Positions 1 to 6,273 of a stretch of 9,168 nt of DNA are shown here, in pieces. The position numbers and the translations under genes are program-made. The notes beneath the pieces are model-generated. The model saw only the letters and a program-made list of their open reading frames with translations. It was not told where the DNA came from and made no database searches. Each line of letters begins with the position of its first letter. Within the stretch, counting starts at the first letter, position 1. The stretch is from Actinomycetota bacterium (GTDB lineage Bacteria > Actinomycetota > Thermoleophilia > Gaiellales > Gaiellaceae), in assembly GCA_016870235.1 (NCBI GenBank), contig VGCB01000066.1, positions 1-9,168 on the forward strand, written 5' to 3'.

Positions 1-906
1 TGGGCCGTTCACCGCGCAGCCCATGACCGCGATCTCGATCGCCTGCGGATAGGCGCGAAGCCGATCCTCGACGACGACTGCGAGGTTCTCGACGCCGACG
101 TTGTCGCGTCCGCACGACGGGCAGGCGATCATGACCGGGCCCCGCTCGCGCAGGCCGAGCGCCTTGAGGATCTCCCAGGCGACCTCGACCTCCTTGACGG
201 GATCGGCCGTCAGCGAGACCCTGAGCGTGTCGCCGATGCCGTCCATCAGCAGCGAGCCCATGCCGACCGCGCTCTTGATCGAGCCTGAGAACGGCGTCCC
301 CGCCTCTGTGACCCCGAGGTGCAGCGGGTACGGCACCTTCCCGGCCAGCATCCGGTAGGCGCGGATCATGGTCGGGACGTGCGACGCCTTGACGGAGATC
401 TTGAAGTCCCGGAAGCCCATGCTCTCGAGCAGCTCGACCTGCTCGAGCGCCTCCACGACGAGCGCCTCGGCGGTGTCCTTCCGGGCGAGCTCCTGCAGGT
501 GCTCGGGGAGCGAGCCGGCGTTCGCGCCGATCCGGATCGGCACCTTCTTCGCCTTCGCCGCGCGCACGACCTCGGCCGTCTTGTCGGGGCCGCCGATGTT
601 GCCAGGGTTCAGGCGGACGGCGGCGACGCCGGCGTCGATCGCCTTGAGGGCGAGTGAGGCGTTGAAGTGGATGTCCGCGATCACCGGGATCGGCGAGAAG
701 CGGACGATCTTCGCGAGCGCCGCGGCGTCTTCGCTCTTCGGCACGGCGACCCTCACGATCTCGCATCCGGCCGAGGCGAGCGCGGCGATCTGGGCGGTGG
801 TCGCCTCGACGTCGTGCGTCTTCGTCAGCGTCATCGACTGGACGACGACCGGGGCGCCGCCGCCGATCGGCACGCCGCCGACTACGATCCCGTGCCTGCT
901 CGCCAT
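1..906 (-). CDS. ispG: 4-hydroxy-3-methylbut-2-en-1-yl diphosphate synthase IspG (GcpE), C-terminus cut by window edge
   Basis: Penultimate enzyme of the MEP pathway: reductive conversion of the cyclic diphosphate MEcPP to HMBPP in the cytosol, using a [4Fe-4S] cluster. The 302 visible codons run from an ATG at 906-904 to the window edge. The N-terminal barrel has VPIGGGAPV (12-20), VQSMT (22-26), VIADIHF (75-81) and RLNPGNIGG (98-106), then GVTEAG (198-203) and GIGDTLRVSL (223-232). The cluster region has CPSCGR (C262, C265) and MGCAVNGP (C297), so all three cysteine ligands are inside the window; the following conserved glutamate lies outside. The family's shorter actinobacterial members have about 370-390 residues, so some 70-90 are missing only because of the window edge. 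No good Shine-Dalgarno precedes the ATG, but a TAGGCT -10-like box ends 7 nt before it, which would fit a leaderless transcript. It starts divergently from aat, 23 bp away. Identity is very secure; the leaderless start is inference. Confidence 0.97.
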   Translation of the reverse strand, partial: MASRHGIVVGGVPIGGGAPVVVQSMTLTKTHDVEATTAQIAALASAGCEIVRVAVPKSEDAAALAKIVRFSPIPVIADIHFNASLALKAIDAGVAAVRLNPGNIGGPDKTAEVVRAAKAKKVPIRIGANAGSLPEHLQELARKDTAEALVVEALEQVELLESMGFRDFKISVKASHVPTMIRAYRMLAGKVPYPLHLGVTEAGTPFSGSIKSAVGMGSLLMDGIGDTLRVSLTADPVKEVEVAWEILKALGLRERGPVMIACPSCGRDNVGVENLAVVVEDRLRAYPQAIEIAVMGCAVNGP

Positions 907-913
907 GGCCCCA

Positions 914-919
914 AGCCTA
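914..919 (-). promoter_or_regulatory. Possible -10 box of a leaderless ispG promoter
   Basis: The minus strand reads TAGGCT at 919-914, which fits the actinobacterial TANNNT pattern. Seven bases separate it from the ispG ATG, which would place transcription start at or beside the start codon. I see no convincing -35 hexamer 16-18 bp further upstream, where the sequence is already aat coding sequence. This is a spacing-based guess. Confidence 0.3.
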
Positions 920-929
920 GCGGCGCGAC

Positions 930-1592
930 ATGCCGACTGAGCCCGCGGCGACGCCGTGGAAGCTCGAGCCGGCGCCTGACGACCATCCGCACGACCTGTG
1001 GGCGCTCGGCGCCGATCTCGCGCCTGGGACGCTGCTCGCCGGGTATCGCCTCGGGCTGTTCCCGATGCCCGTGCAGGACGAGCTCGGCTGGTGGTCGCCG
1101 CGGGATCGTGGCATCGTCGAGCTCGACGCCTTCCGTCCCTCGCGGTCGCTGCGACGGTCGCGCAACCGGTACGAGATTCGCTTCGACACGGCGTTCGAGG
1201 AGGTGATGCGCTGCTGCGCCGATCCGCGGCGGCCGCACGGTTGGATCGACGAGCCCTTCGTCGCCGCGTACTCGGGGCTCCACCGGCTCGGCTGGGCGCA
1301 CTCGATCGAGGCATGGGACGAGGACGGGCTCGCCGGCGGCCTCTACGGCGTCGGCATCGGCGGACTCTTCGCGGCCGAGTCGAAGTTCCATCGCCGCACG
1401 GACGCGTCGAAGGTTGCGCTCGCGGCGCTCGTCGACCGGATGCGGTCGACGCCCGACGCCGGCCGGCGGATGCTCGACGTGCAGTGGCTGACGCCGCACC
1501 TGGCCTCGCTCGGTGCCGTTGCCATCTCCCGCGCCGACTACCTCGTCCGGCTGAGCGACGCACTCCTGCTCCGCGACCTCTTCGTCGCGTAG
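930..1592 (+). CDS. aat: Leucyl/phenylalanyl-tRNA--protein transferase
   Basis: Transfers leucine or phenylalanine from aminoacyl-tRNA to proteins with N-terminal Arg or Lys, marking them for ClpS/ClpAP degradation (bacterial N-degron pathway, cytosol). The 220-residue protein has the usual family length. Visible signatures: DLWALGADLAPGTLLAGYR (22-40), FPMP then WWSP (54-57), HGWIDEPFVAAY (103-114), LGWAHSIEAW (120-129), GGLYGVGIGGLF (136-147) and a C-terminal MLDVQWLTPHLASLGA (181-196). E150, D183 and Q185 correspond to the E. coli catalytic-site residues E156, D186 and Q188. The motif written GESMFS in E. coli reads AESKFH here, with lysine in place of methionine next to the catalytic glutamate. 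ATG 930 is chosen because conservation begins soon after it; no Shine-Dalgarno is visible, so it may be leaderless. It is the only securely identified gene on the plus strand and sits reversed between rseP and ispG. Confidence 0.95.
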   Translation: MPTEPAATPWKLEPAPDDHPHDLWALGADLAPGTLLAGYRLGLFPMPVQDELGWWSPRDRGIVELDAFRPSRSLRRSRNRYEIRFDTAFEEVMRCCADPRRPHGWIDEPFVAAYSGLHRLGWAHSIEAWDEDGLAGGLYGVGIGGLFAAESKFHRRTDASKVALAALVDRMRSTPDAGRRMLDVQWLTPHLASLGAVAISRADYLVRLSDALLLRDLFVA

Positions 1593-1643
1593 TGCGGGCT
1601 CACGACGCCGGACGCAAGAGCCTGTTGCGGTTCGAGGCCCGCA
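1593..1643 (+). other. Inverted repeat directly after the aat stop codon
   Basis: TGCGGGC at 1593-1599, immediately after the aat TAG, is the exact reverse complement of GCCCGCA at 1637-1643, giving a 7-bp stem with a 37-nt loop. A competing local hairpin (TGCGG with CCGCA at 1639-1643) uses the same right arm. No run of T follows, so it is at best a factor-dependent or structure-only 3' end for aat. Confidence 0.3.
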
Positions 1644-1744
1644 CGAGTCGACGGGCATCTCCCACCTCTTCGACCGCCACCGTCCACTGCCGTCTCCGGC
1701 GTCTCGCCCAACGGCACACGCAGAGCACAACGGTTCAGCTCGTC

Positions 1745-1764
1745 TCGAGCCACTTGTGGCTCGA
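1745..1764. terminator. Strong hairpin between the convergent genes aat and rseP
   Basis: TCGAGCCAC at 1745-1753 is followed after two bases by its exact reverse complement GTGGCTCGA at 1756-1764. In RNA this gives 8 bp with a 4-nt loop from either strand. It lies in the 214-bp stretch where aat and the long rpsB-rseP operon converge, so a bidirectional terminator role is likely. There is no T-tract, as is common in GC-rich actinobacteria. A smaller hairpin follows at 1767-1782 (GTGTC, 6-nt loop, GACAC). Confidence 0.45.
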
Positions 1765-1796
1765 CGGTGTCAGCCCAGACACTCGAGCTCGAATGA

Positions 1797-1818
1797 AGGC
1801 TTTCTCTCAGGAAAGCCT
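1797..1818 (-). terminator. Hairpin overlapping the rseP stop codon
   Basis: AGGCTTTC (1797-1804) and GAAAGCCT (1811-1818) form a perfect 8-bp stem around a 6-nt loop. The rseP TGA (1809-1807) lies at the loop and stem edge, so the hairpin forms at the very 3' end of the operon message. The minus strand then reads TTCATT, a poor U-tract. Together with the hairpins at 1767-1782 and 1745-1764 it probably ends or protects the rseP-side transcript. Confidence 0.45.
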
Positions 1819-3018
1819 GTCGACGTCGTTCGAGAGCCCGATGAAGAAGAGCAGGATCACGAGCCCGATCCCGACGATCGACACCCGCTCGTAGATCTCG
1901 CGGCGGACGCTGCGACCGCGGACCCCCTCGATCACGGCGAAGACGATATGGCCGCCGTCGAGCGGTAGAAGCGGCAGGAGGTTGAGGAGCGCGATCGAGA
2001 GCGAGATCAGGCCGAGCACCCAGAGGAAGGAGTCGGTGCCCTGCTTGGCGGCGTCGGAGGAGCCCTGCACGATCCCGACCGGAGACGAGATGTTCTCCCG
2101 CCCCTCGCCGGTCGCCAGCTGGGCGAGCGTCTTCCCGATCTCCTTCGTCACCGTCCCGGTGACGCGGAACGCCTCCCCGATCGACGCGCCGAGGCTGAGC
2201 GGCTCGGCGGCGAACTGGAAGCCCAGGCGGAACGCGTCGCCGTCGCGGACGGCGGCGACGGGACCGAGGGTGACGCGCTCGCTGCCGCGCAGGACGTCGA
2301 TCGTCAGCGGCTGGCCGCGGGACTCGGCGATCGCGTTCCGGGCGTCCTCCGGGGCGATGATCGCGCGGCCGTCGATCGAGAGGAGCATGTCGCCGGGCTG
2401 GAGGCCCACCGCGGCGGCCGGCTGCTCCGCGATCACCCTCTCGACGGTCGTCGTCGGGTTGCCGCCCGAGGTGAGGAAGAGCCCGGTGAACAGCACGAGC
2501 GCGAGGAGGATGTTGGCGAGCGGGCCGGCAGCGATCACGAGGACGCGCTTCCAGGTGGCGGCGCGCCAGTAGGCGTCGGGCCCGAGCGCGTCCGCGATGT
2601 CCTGCGCGCCGCGCTCCGCTGCCTTCGCGGCCGCAGGGCTCAGGTGGCTGCGCGGGAGCAGCTCGGCGACGCCGCCGACCGCGTCGCGGGCCGTGTTCAG
2701 GTCACCGGCGGCGAGCGCGTTCCGGAGCCGCTGAACGGGCCCGACCAGCCCCGGCGACTCGTCGACCGCACGCCCGAACGCGTGATCCGCGTCCGCGGGC
2801 GCGGGCCGGTGCATCCCCGGGATCTTGACCATGCCTCCGAGCGGGATGGCGCCGATCCCGTACTCGATGCCTCCCCGCGTGGTCTTCCAGATCGGCGGCG
2901 GGAAGCCGATGTAGAAGCGGCGGGGGCGCATGCGCAGCGCGAGCGAGGTGAGGAAGTGGCCGAGCTCGTGGATGAACACCAGGAACCCGAGACCGAGGAT
3001 GGCGACGACGATGGTCAC
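1807..3018 (-). CDS. rseP: RseP/Rip1-type site-2 intramembrane zinc metalloprotease (M50)
   Basis: Membrane protease that cuts transmembrane anti-sigma factors or signal peptides within the bilayer; the substrate here is unknown. The 403 residues start at a GTG (3018-3016) overlapping the dxr stop by 4 nt, with GGGAGG 10 nt upstream. The first membrane segment (about 1-22) carries the zinc motif HELGH (17-21, catalytic E18). Then come the IPLGGMVKIPGM loop (58-69), a second membrane segment (about 157-184), one PDZ domain (about 188-270, with AAAVGLQPGDMLLSIDGR), SPVGIV (312-317), the NLLPLLPLDGGH segment (346-357, zinc ligand D354) and a last membrane helix (about 378-395). Length resembles Mycobacterium Rip1, and there is one PDZ domain rather than the two of E. 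coli RseP. Residues about 72-148 form a long Ala-rich insert before the second membrane segment. It is the last gene of the operon. Confidence 0.95.
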   Translation of the reverse strand: MTIVVAILGLGFLVFIHELGHFLTSLALRMRPRRFYIGFPPPIWKTTRGGIEYGIGAIPLGGMVKIPGMHRPAPADADHAFGRAVDESPGLVGPVQRLRNALAAGDLNTARDAVGGVAELLPRSHLSPAAAKAAERGAQDIADALGPDAYWRAATWKRVLVIAAGPLANILLALVLFTGLFLTSGGNPTTTVERVIAEQPAAAVGLQPGDMLLSIDGRAIIAPEDARNAIAESRGQPLTIDVLRGSERVTLGPVAAVRDGDAFRLGFQFAAEPLSLGASIGEAFRVTGTVTKEIGKTLAQLATGEGRENISSPVGIVQGSSDAAKQGTDSFLWVLGLISLSIALLNLLPLLPLDGGHIVFAVIEGVRGRSVRREIYERVSIVGIGLVILLFFIGLSNDVDRLS

Positions 3019-4085
3019 GACGCGATCGCCTCCCTCGCGAGGGCGCGCGCCTCCGCGTCGGCCTCCACCAGCTCGTCGACGTCCCGCGCCGGTGCTCCCG
3101 AGACCCGGTCGAGCGTCTCCTCGACGAGGCGCGGGATCCCGCGGAACCCGATCCGCTCGTCCAGGAACGCTGCGACGGCGACCTCGTTGGCGGCGTTGTA
3201 CGCGCACGGGGCGGTGCCGCCGCGCTCCCCGGCCGCGTAGGCGAGGCGGAGCATCGGGAAGGCCTCGTGGTCGGGCTCCTCGAAGGAGAGGCTGACGCCG
3301 GCGAGGTCGAGCTGCGGCACCGGCGTCGGGCCGCGCCCGGGGTACGTGAGGGCGTACGAGATCGGCACCCGCATGTCGGGATGGCCGAGATGCGCGAGCA
3401 TGGCGCCATCCCGGAAGCGTACGAGCGAGTGCACGACCGAGGTCGGATGCACGATCACTTCGATCCGATCGTACGGCAGGCCGAACAGCCTGTGCGCCTC
3501 GATCACCTCGAGCCCCTTGTTCGCGAGAGTTGCGGAGTCCACAGTGATCTTCGTTCCCATGCTCCAGGTCGGATGTCTCAGGGCGTCGGCGACCGTGACG
3601 GTCTCGAGCTCCGCACGGCCCCTGCCGCGGAACGGGCCGCCCGATGCGGTCAGCACGACGGACGCCACGGTCTCCCTCCCGCGCCCGTCGAGGCACTGGA
3701 AGACCGCGGAATGCTCGCTGTCCACCGGGATCAGGAGCCCTCTTCCCCGCTCGTGAGCGGCAAGCGCGAGCTCGCCCGCGGCGACGAGGCTCTCCTTGTT
3801 CGCGAGGGCGAGCGTGACGCCGCGCTCGAGCGTCCAGAGGGTCGCCCGCACGCCCGCGAAGCCGACGATCGCGTTCAGCACGACGTCGGGCTCGCAGCGC
3901 TCGAGCAGGCTCGTCGCGTCGCCGCCGACCTGGACGTGCGGGACGCGGAGCGAGGCGGCGAGGTCGTCGAGCGGCTGGGAGCCGGACATGAGCGCGCAGA
4001 GCTCGAGCTCGGGGTCGGCCTCGACGATCTCGATCGCCTGTCGCCCGATCGAGCCGGTCGCGCCGAGGAGGGCGACGCGCGTCAC
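3015..4085 (-). CDS. dxr: 1-deoxy-D-xylulose-5-phosphate reductoisomerase Dxr
   Basis: First committed MEP-pathway enzyme: converts DXP to MEP with NADPH and a divalent metal, in the cytosol. It has 356 residues, shorter than the roughly 400 of E. coli Dxr, but all domains are visible. GATGSIG (8-14) binds NADPH, and NKESLV (97-102) follows in the Rossmann domain. PVDSEHSA (120-127) supplies metal ligands D122 and E124. LTASGGPFR (145-153) and the flexible-loop HPTWSMG (171-177) follow, and VDSATLANKGLE (182-193) contains S184, N189, K190 and E193, equivalent to E. coli S222, N227, K228 and E231. The C-terminal helical domain has CAYNAANEVAVAAF. The GTG start at 4085-4083 is chosen because valine-rich strand 1 begins at once and it overlaps the cdsA stop (GTGA). 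The fosmidomycin-site residues appear intact. Confidence 0.97.
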   Translation of the reverse strand: MTRVALLGATGSIGRQAIEIVEADPELELCALMSGSQPLDDLAASLRVPHVQVGGDATSLLERCEPDVVLNAIVGFAGVRATLWTLERGVTLALANKESLVAAGELALAAHERGRGLLIPVDSEHSAVFQCLDGRGRETVASVVLTASGGPFRGRGRAELETVTVADALRHPTWSMGTKITVDSATLANKGLEVIEAHRLFGLPYDRIEVIVHPTSVVHSLVRFRDGAMLAHLGHPDMRVPISYALTYPGRGPTPVPQLDLAGVSLSFEEPDHEAFPMLRLAYAAGERGGTAPCAYNAANEVAVAAFLDERIGFRGIPRLVEETLDRVSGAPARDVDELVEADAEARALAREAIAS

Positions 4086-4879
4086 GTCAGCGCGAGGGTC
4101 ACGTAGTACGCCGCAGGGACCGCCCAGAGCAGCGAGTCGAGCCGGTCGAGCATCCCCCCGTGCCCGCCGAGCAGGCGGCCCGAGTCCTTCACGCCGACAT
4201 CGCGCTTCACGGCCGACTCGAAGAGGTCGCCGAGAACGGCAGCGATGGCGACGGCGAGGCCGAGGACGAGCGACTCCCAGATCGCGAGGTAGGTCTCGCG
4301 GTCCTCGTAGAGGGCGAAGAACGTGACGACGACGCTTGCGAGCGTCCCGGCGATGAACCCCTCCCACGACTTCTTCGGCGAGATCGTGGGTGCGAGCCGG
4401 TGCCGACCGATCGCACGGCCGACGAAGTACGCGGCGGTGTCGCCCGCGAACACGGCCAGCGCGACCGCGAAGACGAGCGTCCGGCCGTGCTCCTCGATGT
4501 CGCGGAGGAGGATCACGTGAGCGAGGCCGCCTCCGACCCAGACGACGCCGAGCAGCGTCGTCCCGAACGCCGCTGCCGCCGAGGGTCGCGCGTCGGCGAT
4601 CCCGTACAGCACGAAGGCGACGAGCACCGTCGCGAGCGGCCCGGCGCCGAGCCAGCCGATCCCGCCGAGCTCGACCCCGAGCAAGAGGACGACGAGCCCG
4701 ACGTAGCCGGCGAGCACGAGCGGCCGCTGGCCGCGCGTCATCGTGTAGAGCTCGTGGAGGGCGACGAGGCTCGCGAGGAGGACGACAGCGAACAGCCACC
4801 AGCCGCCGAGCCAGGAGACCCCGAGGACGATCGGGAGCAGCGCGGCTCCCACGAGGAGCCGCGAGACCAGCTGGCTCAT
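4082..4879 (-). CDS. cdsA: Phosphatidate cytidylyltransferase (CDP-diacylglycerol synthase)
   Basis: Integral membrane enzyme that makes CDP-diacylglycerol from CTP and phosphatidic acid, the branch-point precursor of phosphatidylglycerol, cardiolipin and phosphatidylinositol. The 265-residue protein, typical for the family, is a chain of hydrophobic segments (first about 6-24, then about 27-43, 56-75 and more). The active region has FAGDTAAYFVGRAIG (144-158), SPKKSWEG (167-174) and the family signature at 222-248: SAVKRD, VKDSGRLLGGHGG, then LDRLD, with the acidic and lysine residues that bind metal and CTP. The signature carries Gly-Gly-His where many relatives have Pro-Gly-His; the pattern allows this. 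The ATG at 4879-4877 overlaps the uppS stop (ATGA), and the stop overlaps the dxr start, so translation of the three is probably coupled. Confidence 0.96.
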   Translation of the reverse strand: MSQLVSRLLVGAALLPIVLGVSWLGGWWLFAVVLLASLVALHELYTMTRGQRPLVLAGYVGLVVLLLGVELGGIGWLGAGPLATVLVAFVLYGIADARPSAAAAFGTTLLGVVWVGGGLAHVILLRDIEEHGRTLVFAVALAVFAGDTAAYFVGRAIGRHRLAPTISPKKSWEGFIAGTLASVVVTFFALYEDRETYLAIWESLVLGLAVAIAAVLGDLFESAVKRDVGVKDSGRLLGGHGGMLDRLDSLLWAVPAAYYVTLALT

Positions 4880-5658
4880 CGGCCGCCGAACCGCCGATCG
4901 CGACCGGCGAACTCCTCGAGCGCCTCGCGCAGGTCGTCGGGCCCGAAGTCGGGCCAGAGCGTGTCGGTGAAGACCATCTCCGCGTATGCGGTCTGCCAGA
5001 GGAGGAAGTTCGAGATCCGCTGCTCGCCGGAGGTACGGATGAGCAGGTCGACGTCGGGGAGGTCGGGCGCGTAGAGGCGGGAGGCGATCGCGTCCTCGTC
5101 GAGGTCGTCTGCTGGGACGCCCTCCTCGACGAGCCGCCGTGCCGCCTCGACGATCTCCGCGCGACCGCCGTAGTCGAACGCGATCCAGAGGTCGAGGGTG
5201 TCGAGGTGGGCGGTCGTCTCCTCAAGGTGCGCCATCTTCTCGCGCAGCCAGACCGGGGCACGGTCGCGACGGCCCAGGAAGCGCGTGCGGACGCCCTGCC
5301 GCGCCAGATCGGGCAGCTCGCGGTCGATCGTCTCCGAGAAGATCACCATCAGCGCCGACACCTCGTCCGGCGGCCGCGTCCAGTTCTCGGTCGAGAACGC
5401 GTAGACGACGAGCGTCTCGATACCCGCGTCGATCGCGGTCTCGACGATCGGCCGTACGGCGCGCGTGCCGGCGCGATGCCCCTCTGCCACCGTGACGCCG
5501 TGCGCCTCCGCCCACCGTCCGTTGCCGTCCATGATGATCGCGACGGCCCGCGCCCGCCCGGTCTCGACGCCGACGGCGCGCGCGTCGGCTCCGGCGCCCG
5601 CCTCCAGCGCGGCGCCGCTCTCGGTCACCGTGACGACCGACGGCTCACCCACGAGCAC
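4876..5658 (-). CDS. uppS: Isoprenyl transferase, probably undecaprenyl diphosphate synthase UppS
   Basis: cis-Prenyltransferase that extends farnesyl diphosphate with isopentenyl diphosphate to the C50-C55 carrier used in peptidoglycan and wall-polymer synthesis. Motifs: IIMDGNGRWA (41-50, catalytic D44), EGHRAG (59-64), VVYAFSTENW (84-93), FDYGGRAEI (161-169), LLIRTSGEQRISNF (205-218, diphosphate-binding R208 and R214), LLWQTAYAEMVF (219-230, metal-binding E227) and WPDF. The 260 residues include about 35 non-conserved, Ala/Gly-rich residues before the enzyme core. The annotated GTG (5658-5656) is preceded by a weak GGAAATGG; GTG at 5652 or a start nearer the core is possible. The FDYGGR motif has Asp where E. 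coli and Mycobacterium have Asn. Chain length of the product cannot be read from the sequence. It begins 34 nt after frr and overlaps cdsA by 4 nt. Confidence 0.94.
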   Translation of the reverse strand: MLVGEPSVVTVTESGAALEAGAGADARAVGVETGRARAVAIIMDGNGRWAEAHGVTVAEGHRAGTRAVRPIVETAIDAGIETLVVYAFSTENWTRPPDEVSALMVIFSETIDRELPDLARQGVRTRFLGRRDRAPVWLREKMAHLEETTAHLDTLDLWIAFDYGGRAEIVEAARRLVEEGVPADDLDEDAIASRLYAPDLPDVDLLIRTSGEQRISNFLLWQTAYAEMVFTDTLWPDFGPDDLREALEEFAGRDRRFGGR

Positions 5659-5692
5659 CCATTTCCAGGTCAGAGGTCCGCCGGCGACGCCG

Positions 5693-6256
5693 TCAGACCT
5701 CCATGATCTCCGCTTCCTTGTGCTTCAGCATCTCGTCGATGCGCTTCACGTGCTCGTCGGTCAGCTTCTGCACCTTGTCCTCGCCGCGCCGCTCCTCGTC
5801 GTCGCCGACCTCGCCGTTCCGGACGAGATCCTCGAGATGCCGCATCACGTCGCGGCGGACGTTGCGGACGGAGATGCGGCCCTCCTCGGCATACTTGCGG
5901 ACGAGCTTGACGAGCTCCTTGCGGCGCTCCTCGGTCAGCTGCGGGATCGGCAGCCGGATGATCTTGCCGTCGTTCGACGGCGTCAGGCCGAGGTCCGACT
6001 CCATGATCGCCTTCTCGACCGCCTTCATCGCCGAGGGGTCGTACGGCTGGACGGTGAGGAGCCGCGCCTCGGGCGCGCCGATCTGCGCCATCGTGTTGAG
6101 AGGCGTGGGAGAGCCGTAGTAGTCGACGACGATGCGGTCGAGCAAGCCCACCGATGCCCGCCCCGTGCGGACGCCGTTGAACTCCTGCCGCGTCGTCTCG
6201 ATCGTCTTGTCCATCCGCCGCCGGCAGTCCTCCAGAAAGTCCTCGATCGCGCCCAC
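5693..6256 (-). CDS. frr: Ribosome recycling factor
   Basis: Splits the post-termination 70S ribosome together with EF-G, freeing subunits, mRNA and tRNA. The 187-residue product has the family's usual length of about 185. Visible are the N-terminal helix, VRTGRAS (29-35), the domain II segment VDYYGSPTPLNTMAQI (44-59), LLTVQPYDPSAMKAVEKAI (66-84), LGLTPSNDGKIIRLPIPQLT (89-108) and the long C-terminal three-helix part with RRKELVKLVRKYAEEGRISV (111-130) and RNVRRD. The GTG start is fixed by a strong GAAGGAGG six nucleotides upstream and by the N-terminus matching the family. It follows pyrH after 17 nt, so it is probably on the same message but with its own efficient initiation site. Confidence 0.98.
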   Translation of the reverse strand: MGAIEDFLEDCRRRMDKTIETTRQEFNGVRTGRASVGLLDRIVVDYYGSPTPLNTMAQIGAPEARLLTVQPYDPSAMKAVEKAIMESDLGLTPSNDGKIIRLPIPQLTEERRKELVKLVRKYAEEGRISVRNVRRDVMRHLEDLVRNGEVGDDEERRGEDKVQKLTDEHVKRIDEMLKHKEAEIMEV

Positions 6257-6262
6257 TTCAGG

Positions 6263-6270
6263 CCTCCTTC
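6263..6270 (-). promoter_or_regulatory. Strong ribosome binding site of frr
   Basis: The minus strand reads GAAGGAGG at 6270-6263, six bases before the GTG of frr. It is the best Shine-Dalgarno in the operon, decides the GTG start, and stands out against the uppS, cdsA, dxr and pyrH starts, which have weak or no such sites. Confidence 0.85.
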
Positions 6271-6273
6271 GAC

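Noticed and set aside
1625..1650. tRNA-like TTCGA segment (GGTTCGAGGCCC) after aat
   Set aside because: The flanking bases pair only with an 8-base loop instead of 7, and no acceptor stem, anticodon arm or D-arm can be found around it.
882..1730. Long open frame on the minus strand antisense to aat
   Set aside because: The translation is Arg/Pro/Glu-rich without recognisable motifs, a typical shadow in GC-rich DNA, and aat on the plus strand has clear family signatures over the same span.
3019..3696. In-frame extension of rseP far upstream into dxr
   Set aside because: The frame is open, but the extra residues are Arg-rich and unlike any protease. The first membrane helix with HELGH begins right after the GTG at 3018, which overlaps the dxr stop and has GGGAGG upstream.
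4086..5261. In-frame extension of dxr upstream through cdsA
   Set aside because: The added residues are low-complexity Arg/Pro sequence. Strand 1 and GATGSIG of Dxr begin directly after the GTG at 4085.
4390..5706. 438-codon open frame on the plus strand across uppS and cdsA
   Set aside because: The composition is dominated by Arg and low-complexity runs. The opposite strand encodes two well-identified enzymes with exact motif matches and 4-nt overlaps.
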